Origin: Caldilineaceae bacterium | Lineage (GTDB): Bacteria > Chloroflexota > Anaerolineae > Caldilineales > Caldilineaceae | Direction of reading: 5' to 3' | NCBI GenBank assembly: GCA_011523365.1 | Contig: WTGY01000042.1 | Span: 1 to 56,585, forward strand | Length of the DNA stretch: 56,585 nucleotides | Shown: one piece after another, positions 8,737-18,353 of the stretch | How the letters are laid out: each line of letters opens with the position of its first letter | Position numbering within the stretch: the stretch's first letter is position 1 | Notes under the pieces: model-generated | Told to the model about the DNA's origin: nothing | The model's database searches: none | What the model saw: the letters and a program-made list of their open reading frames with translations, nothing else | Position numbers and translations under genes: made by a program

Positions 8737-9690
8737 TCAAAATATCCGATATCCCGCATACCTGCTGGCCAGACGGTAGGCGACCACGATAAGGACAAAG
8801 CCCATCGCCGACTGGAAGAGACCCACCGCCGCGCCCATACTGTAACGCGCCGAGATGAGTCCCGCTCGGTAGACATATGTATCGATTATGTCGCCGGTTT
8901 CATACACCGTCGGGTTATATAAGGTCAGCACCTGCTCAAAGCCGGCTTGAAGAACGTTTCCCAGGTTTAAGCAGGCGATCAGTATGACCATCGAGAGGAT
9001 TCCGGGAATGTTGACGTGGCGAATGCGCTGCCAACGGTTGGCGCCGTCGATAGCAGCCGCCTCATGCAGAACCGGGTCGATGCCCGTCAGAGCGGCCAGG
9101 TAGATTATCGTTGCCCACCCGGCCTCCTTCCACAGATTCGTAACCACAATGATGGGACGGAACCATGCGTTACTGCCCAGAAAGAGAATCGGATCAAAAC
9201 CTGCAAACTCAATGGCCCGGTTGATCATTCCCGACGTTGACAGCAGATCCAGCAAAATGCCGCCTAGCACAATCCAGGACAGAAAATGCGGCAAATAGAT
9301 CACCGTCTGTACCGTACGCTTGAAGATCATTGACCGGATTTCGTTGAGCAGTAACGCCAGTGTAACCGCCATTAACTGAAGTGTCGTGATCTTGCCGACC
9401 GCAATGATGAAAGAGTTGGCGACTACGTTACTGAAGTCCGGATTGGAGAAGATAAACTTGAAATGCTTCAGACCAACCCAGGGCGAACCTCCAAATCCCA
9501 GGCCAGGGTTGAAATCCTGAAATGCGATCACTACTCCGTACATGGGGTAGTAGTGAAAGAGGGCAAGCTGAATGACTGGGAGCACCATCATGGCGTACAA
9601 TGGCCATGATCGCCCCAAATAGTTGCGGATTCGCAATCGCTTTGCAGCCGTTTCGGCAACGGTGCCGTGATCCGCTTCCACTACTGCCAT
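8737..9690 (-). CDS. Sugar ABC transporter permease (LplB-like)
   Basis: This 317-residue permease is the first of the pair. After a charged N-terminus, hydrophobic segments begin at about residue 30 (WPLYAMMVLPVIQLALF). The motif YYPMYGVVIAFQDFNPG is characteristic of the LplB/YteP group, which transports oligosaccharides, including those derived from uronic-acid polymers. The EAA loop reads HEAAAIDGANRWQRIRHVNIPG. The gene follows the binding-protein gene by 131 bp and precedes the second permease by 44 bp. Confidence 0.95.
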   Translation of the reverse strand: MAVVEADHGTVAETAAKRLRIRNYLGRSWPLYAMMVLPVIQLALFHYYPMYGVVIAFQDFNPGLGFGGSPWVGLKHFKFIFSNPDFSNVVANSFIIAVGKITTLQLMAVTLALLLNEIRSMIFKRTVQTVIYLPHFLSWIVLGGILLDLLSTSGMINRAIEFAGFDPILFLGSNAWFRPIIVVTNLWKEAGWATIIYLAALTGIDPVLHEAAAIDGANRWQRIRHVNIPGILSMVILIACLNLGNVLQAGFEQVLTLYNPTVYETGDIIDTYVYRAGLISARYSMGAAVGLFQSAMGFVLIVVAYRLASRYAGYRIF

Positions 9691-9821
9691 AATGTCAATC
9701 CGGGGATACTACTGGGAATTCATTTCCGTTCGGAGTACTGTCCCCTTACCTCGCTGCGAAGGGCAGAGTGTCCCCGGTTCCCCGAGAACACGCCTGCCCC
9801 TTGCAAAGTCTGGGAACTGAC

Positions 9822-11609
9822 TTACGACCTTGCGGCCCACCACTCGTTCACTTCCTGCGTAACCAGGTCGCCGCCAAGGTTTGTCCACTGCTCAACAAAA
9901 TCGTCGAAAGCGCTGAGAGGCTTCTCTCCGATAATCATGCCGAGCACGTTTTCCTCTACCAACTTACTCAGGTCACTGCCCCTTTCGATCATGGTCGGTG
10001 TAGGCAGACTCTGGTATTCCGTAATCTTGCCCTGTTCTGCCGTCTCCAGAATGAAGAGGCGTGACTGTTTGCCCAGAATTCTCACGCCGGTGGGGTCCTC
10101 AAGCGAAAGCGTTTGGTAGGCGTCCCGTTCCTCAGCCGGAATCTTTCCCCATTCCTCAAGCTGATAGTCTATCAGGTTGGCTACGTGACGGGGATCGATC
10201 ATGCCGCTTCCGCGCGTTCCTATCGGCCCAATCGCCCAGGGAGACCAACTGATTCCCGTAGCCGCGACCGAACCATCCTCTAGCCACTCATAGTTGTGGC
10301 TCTCCCATCCGTGGAAGCGCCGGTCATAGTCCTCGGTCAATTCGTGCATGAAGTTCGTAATCGTGAAGATCTGATCGACGTGCTCCATACCTTTCCGGAA
10401 ACAGAAGGGGCTGCTACGGAAGTTGTTCTCAGTGTGCCGTGCTCTGACACCATCCGGGCCGGCAGGATTGTCGGCAAATGCCCAGACTGTCTCCGGATCG
10501 TTTCGCACCGTGTCCAGCCACGCGCCCCAGGATGGCGTGTAATGAATGCCGCACTGACTCGCGGCCACGTCCTGGATCGAATCGGAAGTGTTTATCGTGA
10601 AGAAATCCTCGCGGAAAATGCCGTCTTGGTACCATTGGTTCAATAGCGCCAGCGGCTCCTGCATCTCCTCGCGAACCGCGTCAAAAACCAGCTCGCCCCC
10701 CACCTCTGTCCAGTGATTTGGAACAACCCCGTGAGGTGCCCAGATTGGATCGATGCTGCCAAACCAGGTCGCAGAAAAACTCTTGTTCGCAAGCAACCCG
10801 ATCGTCGTTCCCGGCGCACCCTTGCCTATGTCAGCCTCTACAATGGCCATTGCCGTGTCATGCAACTCTTCAAGCGTCTGCGGAACATCCAGGCTGAGCG
10901 CGTCAAACCAGTCCTGCCGGTACCAGAGGATATTGTCATTATGGGCAAGGTCCTCTACTCTCGGCAAACCGTACTTTCGACCGTCTACCGTTGTGAAGAT
11001 CCACGGAAGCTCACCATACTCAGCCCACGTGTCCTGCCACCGCTGGCTGGCATACATTGTGTATGCGTCGGTAATGTCCTCAAGCAGACTGGCCTCTACC
11101 ATCTTCACGAAGATATTGGAAGGCACAGTTTCCAGATAGTCCGGCATATCGCCGCTTGCCATGGCCAGATTGTACTTTGTCGTTGCCTCGTCGCCGCTCG
11201 ACCAGGACCAGGCCACCGTAAGTTTGACGCCGAACAGCTTCTCAATCATGCGCGACCAGGGATTGTTCTCCAATGAGTCGCCTTCGCCGAACTTCGTTTG
11301 GGCGTCCACCCGCCGCGTCGTCGAAATCTCAATCTGTTCCTGCCCCGGTGCAGGCGGCAGTCCCTCCGGCAGGTCAGGCAGTACGGTAGTCCAACCGCGG
11401 GGACTATTTGGACTCCCGGGCATGTCCGCGCCAAGCAATTCGGGTACCGACTGCGTCGCAGTTTGCGGCATGGTGTCCGAACTCTCCCCCGCACTGCTTT
11501 CGGCTTCAGGCGCGCCACCCGGTCCGCAGGCCGCGATCAATGCAGTCGCGCCGGCAGTGCCGCTCAACTTCAGAAAATGACGTCTCGAAAAATGTGTGCT
11601 GTTCGGCAT
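9822..11609 (-). CDS. Extracellular solute-binding lipoprotein of sugar ABC transporter (LplA-like)
   Basis: This 595-residue lipoprotein captures the sugar outside the cell and delivers it to the two downstream permeases. The N-terminus has a twin-arginine signal (SRRHFLKLSG), a hydrophobic core and a lipobox ending IAAC, followed by a Ser/Glu-rich tether (PEAESSAGESS). The length of about 600 residues fits the LplA class, which binds larger oligosaccharides, rather than the shorter MalE class. The start is fixed by a strong AAGGAGGG about 10 bases before the ATG at 11609. The upstream in-frame start at 11711 would bury the Tat signal. The gene is first in the operon, 125 bases after the predicted transcription start. 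Confidence 0.93.
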   Translation of the reverse strand: MPNSTHFSRRHFLKLSGTAGATALIAACGPGGAPEAESSAGESSDTMPQTATQSVPELLGADMPGSPNSPRGWTTVLPDLPEGLPPAPGQEQIEISTTRRVDAQTKFGEGDSLENNPWSRMIEKLFGVKLTVAWSWSSGDEATTKYNLAMASGDMPDYLETVPSNIFVKMVEASLLEDITDAYTMYASQRWQDTWAEYGELPWIFTTVDGRKYGLPRVEDLAHNDNILWYRQDWFDALSLDVPQTLEELHDTAMAIVEADIGKGAPGTTIGLLANKSFSATWFGSIDPIWAPHGVVPNHWTEVGGELVFDAVREEMQEPLALLNQWYQDGIFREDFFTINTSDSIQDVAASQCGIHYTPSWGAWLDTVRNDPETVWAFADNPAGPDGVRARHTENNFRSSPFCFRKGMEHVDQIFTITNFMHELTEDYDRRFHGWESHNYEWLEDGSVAATGISWSPWAIGPIGTRGSGMIDPRHVANLIDYQLEEWGKIPAEERDAYQTLSLEDPTGVRILGKQSRLFILETAEQGKITEYQSLPTPTMIERGSDLSKLVEENVLGMIIGEKPLSAFDDFVEQWTNLGGDLVTQEVNEWWAARS

Positions 11610-11714
11610 TTCGACCACCCTCCTTTTCAACTCAGAACTGTCCGCTAGTTTGGAGTACAGAAAAGCAAGGCACAGTGAATGGAATGCGTCACAAATCGCG
11701 GCAACGTTCATCCT

Positions 11715-11735
11715 CCCCGCCGCCCTGATGCGGGG
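11715..11735. promoter_or_regulatory. GC-rich dyad at the predicted transcription start
   Basis: CCCCGC at 11715-11720 and GCGGGG at 11730-11735 form a perfect 6-bp stem with a 9-base loop. Because it coincides with the expected +1 of the sugar operon (about 11734), it could be an operator or a 5-prime stabilising hairpin. This is inferred from position only. Confidence 0.35.
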
Positions 11736-11740
11736 ACTGA

Positions 11741-11769
11741 ACTATACAAGAACGCATTGGCTGTGTCAA
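11741..11769 (-). promoter_or_regulatory. Sigma-70-type promoter of the sugar-uptake operon
   Basis: On the minus strand a perfect TTGACA (-35, 11769-11764) is followed after exactly 17 bases by TATAGT (-10, 11746-11741). Transcription would start near 11734 and read into the solute-binding protein gene, leaving a leader of about 125 bases that contains a strong Shine-Dalgarno sequence. This is the best promoter match I found in the window. Confidence 0.75.
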
Positions 11770-12295
11770 TCGTCGTAAAAGTAATGTATTCTTGCCAACA
11801 TGGTTTTCCACCATACCTTGCCTTCCATTTTGAAGTCAGTTGTCATCAAGAACAGGCCCGCACATGCGGCCTCAATTCTCAAATGCACGTGGAATGACTT
11901 CCCCAAAATAAACTACAGACCAATCCGCACTTGCGCGCGTTGTGGCAAAATGCCACCCACTGATTCAGAGTTGGAGACTTCGAACTCGCCTTACTTTTGT
12001 CTTCGAAAGACACTGCAAAAAATGGTCCGGCCCTTCCCTCCGCGTGACCGACAGGAGATGACGGGTCCATCCGGGCCTCATATAGGAAAACCACACAACT
12101 TCAAGCGAGAGTCGGCTGACCTCAAACTGGCCGGCCAGCAATAGAAAAGCGACCCTGCCCACGACCTCGGTCATGTTCAGAATCGCTCACACTTTGTAGA
12201 TCCGTGTCCGCCTGACAGCGCAAACAGGATTCGTTAACTGTGGTCAGAAGGTTAGCCGGCAAGAATCCGGGCCAAGGCTTCTCTCCTTCACCAAC
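11770..12295. other. Intergenic stretch without a recognised gene
   Basis: About 525 bp lie between the operon promoter and the end of the SH3-domain gene. Short frames exist on both strands, but none shows a recognisable domain or a good ribosome-binding site. I see no repeat, RNA gene or convincing terminator here. Confidence 0.5.
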
Positions 12296-13558
12296 TCACC
12301 CGTCACTCTCCATTTCCGTCTCAGTCTCCGAATCCATCTCCATCGCTTCCACCACGGGCAACGCCTCAAACGGCCCCGTGGTCGTCACGTAAGTGGCCGA
12401 CACCCATCCATACCCGCTGGGAAGATCGGCGATCGCCACCTGCACCCAGTCGCCCGACTCTGTTCGGCCTATCCCGTTAAACGTAACGCCAGCCACCGCC
12501 TTGGCCACGATATCGTAATCGGTACTCGGACCGGCGCGCACGTTCAACCGCAGTCCGAAATCTATGACCGTAACCGTGACCCTTTCTGGGGGCCCGGCAG
12601 GTGTAGGTGTGGGCGTTGGGGTCACCGCGCCCTGTGCAGCCTCCTCTTCTTCGACTGGGATCACTTCCTCCAAGGGAATCGTAAACTCCTTGACGGTCAG
12701 GATCTGGCCGCTCACGACTAACAGCTCATTGGCCGAAACCCAACCGTGTGGCCCTTCGTCGTGATATACGTAGTACCAGCTGCTGTTTTCCGTTCTGAAG
12801 GCCGCAGTCAACCGCGAACCGGCTCTGAAATGTTCCACGAAGGACCCGTCTTCGCCATCCCACAGGACTGCACCCCCAATTCGAGCCAGCGAGAGTGCCG
12901 TGGGTCCTTCAGGCGGCATGAACGGTGTCGGAGTTGCCTCCGGCGTTCCCGCCTCAGAGGTAGCCTCGGGCATGGCTTCTTCTGTAGGCTGCGGCGTCGC
13001 CTCTTCCATCGCCTCCGGCGTGCCTGTAGCCTCTTCCATCGCCTCTGGCGCGCCGGTGGCCTCGGGCGTCGCCTCCATCGCCCCTTCAGGAGCTGGTTCA
13101 CTCGTAGCCGTACCCGTTACCTCCATTGCTTCAGTCGGAACCGCCTCCGTTGTCGGCGTCGACGTTGGCGATGGCGTTGGCGGTGCAGTTGGAGATGGCG
13201 TCAACGTGGGCGTCGGTGTAGGAACCTCTACCGGAAGCCGGCCCAGTCCTGCAGCCAGCAGCGTCCTTACCTCTACCCAGCCTTCAGTCTGATCACGTGT
13301 CTGAACTAATACCCACAGTAGGTCTGTGGAACGCAGCCGGGCCGTGACGAGTGAACCCCCCACCAGCTCCCGCTGAGGCTCCCCATTTGGCCTGTCGTAG
13401 AGGGTCGTACCTTGATTGCGAACAACCGCGAGAACTGTTGGCGTTATCGGTGTTGACTGGGCTAACTGATTTTCAAGTCGTCCGCTTTGAGCCGAACCAG
13501 GCTGATTTATCGCAAGATAAAATAGCGCTGCGAACCCCAAAACGAGTCGAATCGTCAT
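12296..13558 (-). CDS. Secreted SH3-domain protein with Thr-Pro/Glu-Ala linker
   Basis: This 420-residue exported protein has an N-terminal signal peptide (MTIRLVLGFAALFYLAINQP, likely cleaved after GSAQS). Three bacterial SH3-like modules can be seen: one soon after the signal (VVRNQGTTLYDRPNG...WVEVRTLL), one in the middle (GGAVLWDGEDGS...GWVSANELL), and one near the C-terminus (RLNVRAGPSTDYDIVAKAV...GYGWVSATYV). Only the last carries the canonical LNVRAGPS motif. Between the first two lies a long low-complexity linker, first Thr-Pro, then repeats around TPEAMEEA. It probably binds cell wall or stabilises an extracellular complex. The ATG at 13558 has GGAG eight bases upstream; earlier in-frame ATGs fit less well. 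It follows the HlyD-like adaptor gene by 245 bp in the same direction. Confidence 0.85.
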   Translation of the reverse strand: MTIRLVLGFAALFYLAINQPGSAQSGRLENQLAQSTPITPTVLAVVRNQGTTLYDRPNGEPQRELVGGSLVTARLRSTDLLWVLVQTRDQTEGWVEVRTLLAAGLGRLPVEVPTPTPTLTPSPTAPPTPSPTSTPTTEAVPTEAMEVTGTATSEPAPEGAMEATPEATGAPEAMEEATGTPEAMEEATPQPTEEAMPEATSEAGTPEATPTPFMPPEGPTALSLARIGGAVLWDGEDGSFVEHFRAGSRLTAAFRTENSSWYYVYHDEGPHGWVSANELLVVSGQILTVKEFTIPLEEVIPVEEEEAAQGAVTPTPTPTPAGPPERVTVTVIDFGLRLNVRAGPSTDYDIVAKAVAGVTFNGIGRTESGDWVQVAIADLPSGYGWVSATYVTTTGPFEALPVVEAMEMDSETETEMESDG

Positions 13559-13803
13559 CGTCATATCTCCAGCACTCGAATGTGGTTCGTCATTGCGCTC
13601 CCCTTTGAATGCAGTTGACGTAGTAACAATATCTGGCGGGATCCTGGGCAACCGGTGCGGCTTCGTCGACGACCTGCTGTTGCCACTCGATTCCCTTTCA
13701 ATTCAATAATTCCACGGACCCCAAAATCCTTGCCTCGCACGGAGCGAAACACTTTGGGGCCAGCGATGCGCTTAGGGGCATTACCCTTTGCACCCAAAAC
13801 GGT

Positions 13804-15126
13804 CTACTCGAAGGTCGCTGAAACAAAGATTCCGGGATTGAACTGCGCGGTACCTTCTTCCGGAAGTCGAATTGTTACAGGGAACGTCGAGTTTCCTTTG
13901 CCGGGCAGACTGATTGGCGAAATCTTGGAAATCGTCGAAAGAACGGAGATGTCATCGCTGCCGAACCGGGTAATGCGCACTGGATCGCCGACCGACATCG
14001 TCAGCACCTGGTCCTGGGGAATACCAACCACCAGCTCCAACGCTGATGGGTCCCCTATTTCGGCCGCAAGTGAAGAAGCACCAATCACCTGGCCTTCCTC
14101 AGCATTGAGTGCAAGAACCACCCCTGTCATCGGTGCCCTGACTATCGCCTTGTCCAAACGCTGCTGCGATTCCTCCAGGTTGACGAGCGCCTGGCTCACC
14201 CGCAGTTCGGCCGACTTCTGGCTGGTCGTCAATTCCTCTATCCTCAGAACCGTCGCCTCCGCAGCCGCGACCCGCGCCCTGCCTACTGCCAGATCCACCT
14301 CCGATATGCCTTCCTCGAGTTCGTTCAACGCATGCTGGGCCCGGTGAGCCGCGGCCAGGGCGCTCTGTACTTCCGAAGCTCGCGCCGGCTGCGTTGCCTC
14401 ATTGTAAGACGCCTGCGCCACATTCAGGTCGATCGTGACCCGCTGCAAATTCGCTGCCTGCGGCGTACGCCCGACGTCGCCTCGCCAGGCCACCTCGTTG
14501 TATGCCCGCTGTGCCTGCGTTACCGCCAGTTCCGCCCTTTCCAGGCTTGCCCTCAACTGCTGCAGGCGGGCTTCGGTCGGGCCGGCAAGAAGCTCATTGT
14601 ACCGCGCCCACGCAGAGGAGGCGCTCGCACGCGTTGCGGCCAGTTCGTCTTCGGTCACGCCGCCAAAAGCCAGTTTGTCAAGATTGGTCTGCGCCACCTC
14701 CAGATTGGCCCGAGCAACCGCAAGATCGCCTTCTGAAGACTGCTCGTCGATCTCCAACAACGCAATGCGAGCCAGTTCCAGCGCTATCTCTGCCCGCTGA
14801 ACCGCCCAGTCAAGTTGCGTCGAATCCAACCTGAACAGCTCCTGCCCCTCCTCAACCAGGTCGCCCACTTCGACGAACACTTCCATGACTTCGCCACCCA
14901 CGCCCGGAGTAACCGAACGCGATTGCGTAACCTCCAAAGAGCCGAAATATGTGGGAATGCTGGCCTGGGACTCGACGGCGTTCAGCTGTGCCCCCGTGGC
15001 CGGAGCAAGCCACCCGTTCGCGGCCAGATCTGTCGTAAGCTGCCCGCTTTGAAAGAGAGAAACGCCTGTCGCAACGATGCCGATCAGAAGAAGAACGGGC
15101 ACAACTCGACCAATGGTTCTTAACAT
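13804..15126 (-). CDS. HlyD/MacA-family efflux adaptor
   Basis: This protein of about 440 residues resembles membrane-fusion adaptors of ABC exporters. It has one N-terminal membrane segment (VVPVLLLIGIVATGVSLF) and a split lipoyl domain: the first half is around EVFVEVGDLVEEGQELFRLD, the second around IVRAPMTGVVLALNAEEGQVIG. Between them runs a long Ala/Glu/Leu-rich coiled-coil hairpin of about 200 residues, and beta-barrel segments follow (VVGIPQDQVLTMSVGDPV). The ATG at 15126 is preferred because GAGGAGG lies five bases upstream. No exporter ATPase or permease is adjacent. The MacB-like pair at 31195-36088, which lacks an adaptor, is the only candidate partner in the window. Confidence 0.9.
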   Translation of the reverse strand: MLRTIGRVVPVLLLIGIVATGVSLFQSGQLTTDLAANGWLAPATGAQLNAVESQASIPTYFGSLEVTQSRSVTPGVGGEVMEVFVEVGDLVEEGQELFRLDSTQLDWAVQRAEIALELARIALLEIDEQSSEGDLAVARANLEVAQTNLDKLAFGGVTEDELAATRASASSAWARYNELLAGPTEARLQQLRASLERAELAVTQAQRAYNEVAWRGDVGRTPQAANLQRVTIDLNVAQASYNEATQPARASEVQSALAAAHRAQHALNELEEGISEVDLAVGRARVAAAEATVLRIEELTTSQKSAELRVSQALVNLEESQQRLDKAIVRAPMTGVVLALNAEEGQVIGASSLAAEIGDPSALELVVGIPQDQVLTMSVGDPVRITRFGSDDISVLSTISKISPISLPGKGNSTFPVTIRLPEEGTAQFNPGIFVSATFE

Positions 15127-15150
15127 GGTGGCCTCCTCTGAAGAATCCAT

Positions 15151-15453
15151 ATCCTTCGGAGCCTGATATCTTATGTAATGTTGGGGGAAAGCCTAACCCG
15201 AACTTGCTTCCAGGTCCGCCGGCCTCCGAACAGTCTGCAAGGCGCCTTCAGCCCAACTCTCGCCCGCCGGCGCAACCTGAACAGTATACCAACGCAAAAA
15301 TTACAGCGCAAAGTCCCTTCCGAACTAGGACGCCCCAAATCGCACCGAAACCGGTGAAATCTCGGGCAACGCATCAGGCGAATCCCCTTCATTCCAACGC
15401 CAATGCGATTCCCATCAAGGAATCTCGGGCCGTTCCTCAAACCAGCGGCACCC
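15151..15453. other. Intergenic stretch upstream of the adaptor gene
   Basis: About 300 bp between the HlyD-like gene and the end of the aldolase/SDR gene. It must hold the adaptor gene's upstream signals if that gene has its own promoter. A TAAGAT hexamer occurs near 15170 on the minus strand, but no matching -35 stands out. I see no gene or repeat. Confidence 0.4.
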
Positions 15454-17439
15454 CTAAATCACACGTTCGTTTCCGCCGTCCACAGGTATCTGCGCCCCTG
15501 TCGTCTTGGCAAATGCAGGACCCGCCACCGTACAGGCAAGCGCAGCCACATCAGCAGAGGTTATCTCAACGCCCAGTAGATTGTTGGCCTTATATTCGTC
15601 CACGCTTATGCCGTAGCTGGCTGCCCGCTTCGCCAGCAACTCTGGTGACCAAAGCGCAGTGTCAAAGACCGCATTGGGGTGTAGCACGTTCACTCGGATG
15701 CTATCCTCGGCCAGTTCCAGGGCCGCGACCCGTGCCAATTGAGTAAGGCCGGCCTTTGCCACCGAATAGGCCCCCGCTCCCGGCCCGGGCGCCGGCGCGT
15801 TCTTGGAGCCGATGATAACTACCGCCGGATCACAGCCCAGCTTCAGAAAAGGTGCGCACGCCTGCAATAGCCGCTGCTGGCTGGTCAGGTTTACCTCGAT
15901 GCTCCTGTCCCAGTGGCCGCCATCCATTTCGGAAAGCAACTGGCTTGCCGGAAATATGCCCGCGTTGCAAACAAGGACATCCAGACCGCCCCAGCGACCC
16001 ACCACCTGGTCAACCGCCGCTTTGAGCCCGTCGTCATCAGTTACATCGCAACAGATACCAAGCACTATCTCAGGGTCGAAAAGCTCTGTGACCTTGGTAC
16101 TGATGTCCACAGCGGCGACGACCGCACCTTGTCCGACGAAAGCTTCCACGCAGGCTCGGCCGATGCCGCTGGCCCCGCCCGTTACCAACACCGCCTTGCC
16201 CTGCAACGGGGGCGGCGCGCCTGCGCCCTTCAATTTCGCCTGCTCCAACTCCCAATACTCGATATCGAAAATCTCACCCTCGCCCAGCGGCTTCCAGCCC
16301 CCCAACGCCTCCGACCATCCGATAGCCCGCAGCGTGTGGCGCCTTATGTCGTCGATAACCGCGATCTCCTTCGGGTTGGCCCCGAACGCTACGCTGCCTA
16401 CGCCCGGCCACAATGCCCAACGCGGCGCCGCGTCCAGACGAGAAAGGCTGCCGTCCGTATACCTTTCAAAATACGCGCAGTAGTCGGCAACGTACTCGCC
16501 CACATCCTGCTCCGCACCCTCCTCTGTGACAACCAGGGGAACTCTTTTCGTGCGGATCACATGGTCAGGAGTCAGTAAGCCTCGCGTTGCCAGTTCCGGA
16601 GCCTCTGGCAACTCCGAAAACGTCCTTGCCGCCGCGCCTTGATCAACCGAAGCCAGTACCGCTTGCCCCCTGGCACCTGAAACGGCCTTGCGCAACTTGG
16701 CCAGTTCCTCCAGCGGCGCCGCATCTGAACTTCTGCCAGAATTCCCGACCTCAAACCCGCTCCCGGCCTTCACCTCAATACACTCTTCGGCGGCCGTGAC
16801 TATCTCGATGTGCCGTTCGTAACTCCCGCGCGCATCGTCAGCAAAGGTAAAGACCCCATGATTCAGCAGAATCATCCCCGGCAGAGAATCCCAGTCAGTG
16901 TCTCTCGTCATCTCATAGATCGTGCGTGCAAGCACAAAACCCGGCATCACATAAGGGACAATCATTATCTGCGGCCCGTACAGGTCGCGCACGATCGCTT
17001 CGCCGTCGGGCGTGTTTGTAAGGGCCACAACCGCGTCAGCATGTGAGTGATCCACGAAACGGTAGGGAATAATCGCGTGCAATATGGCTTCGACTGATGG
17101 GTTCGGTGCGTACGGATCGGTCAGCGCCGCCCTCTGCGCCGTGACCATCTCGCTGTCGCTCAACTGCTCCAGTGTCGCCATGCGCCGCAACGCGCGCAAC
17201 CGCACCGGCGCGAATCCCGGCGCCTCGATAGTCGCCAGATCCCAGCCGCTGCCCTTTACGTACAGGACCTCTTCCTCGTCACCAAATAAGTCCCGCGCCG
17301 CCGCCTTTACCGATGTATTGCCGCCACCGTGCAGTACGAGCGAAGGATCGCTCCCTAACAGCCGCGACGAATACACCCGCAGGCTAAGCGGGTCCCCGGA
17401 AAACTCGGCCGCCTCTTTGTCATTCCATCTACTTTGCAT
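15454..17439 (-). CDS. Bifunctional class II aldolase / short-chain dehydrogenase (RhaD-SDR type)
   Basis: This 661-residue fusion has two complete enzymes. The N-terminal class II aldolase half (about 1-390) has a phosphate-binding GGGNTS (38-43) and zinc ligands His131 and His133 (DHSHAD) and His194 (LLNHGVF). The C-terminal SDR half (about 413-661) has TGGASGIG (420-427), CNAG (491-494), Ser545, and Tyr558/Lys562 in YSVAK. Known fusions of this type cleave rhamnulose-1-phosphate or a related ketose phosphate and process the lactaldehyde released. The DUF169 gene begins upstream with a 29-bp gap, so the two probably share a transcript. The rest of a rhamnose pathway (kinase, isomerase) is not in the window, so the exact sugar is open. 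Confidence 0.92.
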   Translation of the reverse strand: MQSRWNDKEAAEFSGDPLSLRVYSSRLLGSDPSLVLHGGGNTSVKAAARDLFGDEEEVLYVKGSGWDLATIEAPGFAPVRLRALRRMATLEQLSDSEMVTAQRAALTDPYAPNPSVEAILHAIIPYRFVDHSHADAVVALTNTPDGEAIVRDLYGPQIMIVPYVMPGFVLARTIYEMTRDTDWDSLPGMILLNHGVFTFADDARGSYERHIEIVTAAEECIEVKAGSGFEVGNSGRSSDAAPLEELAKLRKAVSGARGQAVLASVDQGAAARTFSELPEAPELATRGLLTPDHVIRTKRVPLVVTEEGAEQDVGEYVADYCAYFERYTDGSLSRLDAAPRWALWPGVGSVAFGANPKEIAVIDDIRRHTLRAIGWSEALGGWKPLGEGEIFDIEYWELEQAKLKGAGAPPPLQGKAVLVTGGASGIGRACVEAFVGQGAVVAAVDISTKVTELFDPEIVLGICCDVTDDDGLKAAVDQVVGRWGGLDVLVCNAGIFPASQLLSEMDGGHWDRSIEVNLTSQQRLLQACAPFLKLGCDPAVVIIGSKNAPAPGPGAGAYSVAKAGLTQLARVAALELAEDSIRVNVLHPNAVFDTALWSPELLAKRAASYGISVDEYKANNLLGVEITSADVAALACTVAGPAFAKTTGAQIPVDGGNERVI

Positions 17440-17468
17440 GCTCCAGCGCTTTCAACCCTTCCTGGACC

Positions 17469-18224
17469 CTAACTGGCCAGTCGTTCCAGAGACTCCTGCA
17501 CGCTGGGTCTCTTGCCGGCGGCGACATCCTCCCTTCGCCTTTCGTGAAAGACCGTCAGGATCCCGTTGGACTTTGCCAGCCCGCTGATCTCCCTGCAGTA
17601 CGACTCAAGATTTTCGCCAGGTATAGCCCATAGCGCGATGTCATCGGAAAGCGCGTCCAGATAAGCCCGTGCACCGCAGCAACCCAGGCTCATCGCCGCC
17701 CTTCCACCATTTCTGACCTGGGGAACGACCGCGCAGGCAGGCCTACCCATCGCCGGCGGAACGCCCTCGTCGACCCTGGCTACCGCTTCCGTTAAAATCA
17801 GGCTCTGCTGAGCGTGTGCAAAGAGCAGGACGACGTCGGCGTCCATGGGAAAGTCGGCCAGAGGCCCGTAAACCGCATGTTGGACTGGTTGTTGCATGAC
17901 CGGTATCGCGGCCACTTCCTCTTCGCGAACATAGTCTAGGCCCTGCATCGCCTCGAGCGCCGTCATCAGTTCGGTCTCCTGCGCCGCCGACGCGCCCGCA
18001 AGATTATGTGTGTGTACTCCGATCGCACACAGTTCGTGGTCCTGGGCGCTCGTCGAAAATACCTTCTGCGACGCCTCCTGCCAGAAGTAACAGCCGGCAG
18101 GAGCTACATCACTGTATGACGAGATTCCTCCCTGAGGATCGTCGGTGAAGGCAACTGCCACTGGAGGCAGCGAAAGTTGCAACGACTCCTCAAGTTGCGC
18201 GGCCTGTGTCTCGTATTTCTTCAT
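17469..18224 (-). CDS. DUF169 domain protein
   Basis: This 251-residue protein matches the DUF169 family. The N-terminal helix (AAQLEESLQLSLPPVAVAF) leads into the characteristic segment with CYFWQEA, then the conserved HELCAIGVHTH-like region (DHELCAIGVHTH). Conserved Cys residues occur again in RPACAVVPQVR and LGCCGARAYL. It has no signal peptide and is probably cytoplasmic. The family has no agreed biochemical function to my knowledge; the conserved Cys/His pattern suggests metal binding. The ATG at 18224 is chosen because AGGAG precedes it by about ten bases, while the TTG at 18233 is too close to that signal. It stands 29 bp ahead of the aldolase/SDR gene. Confidence 0.85.
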   Translation of the reverse strand: MKKYETQAAQLEESLQLSLPPVAVAFTDDPQGGISSYSDVAPAGCYFWQEASQKVFSTSAQDHELCAIGVHTHNLAGASAAQETELMTALEAMQGLDYVREEEVAAIPVMQQPVQHAVYGPLADFPMDADVVLLFAHAQQSLILTEAVARVDEGVPPAMGRPACAVVPQVRNGGRAAMSLGCCGARAYLDALSDDIALWAIPGENLESYCREISGLAKSNGILTVFHERRREDVAAGKRPSVQESLERLAS

Positions 18225-18353
18225 TGAGTGCAATCTCCTGAATGTGTCTGGATTTTGGACCTGCTCTCTCGTCTGAGGCTGGATGAGGCAGCCTTCATGC
18301 CGAATCGGGACTGGGCTGACCCATAGAATCGCAGCGTACTATTGAGAATGGCT

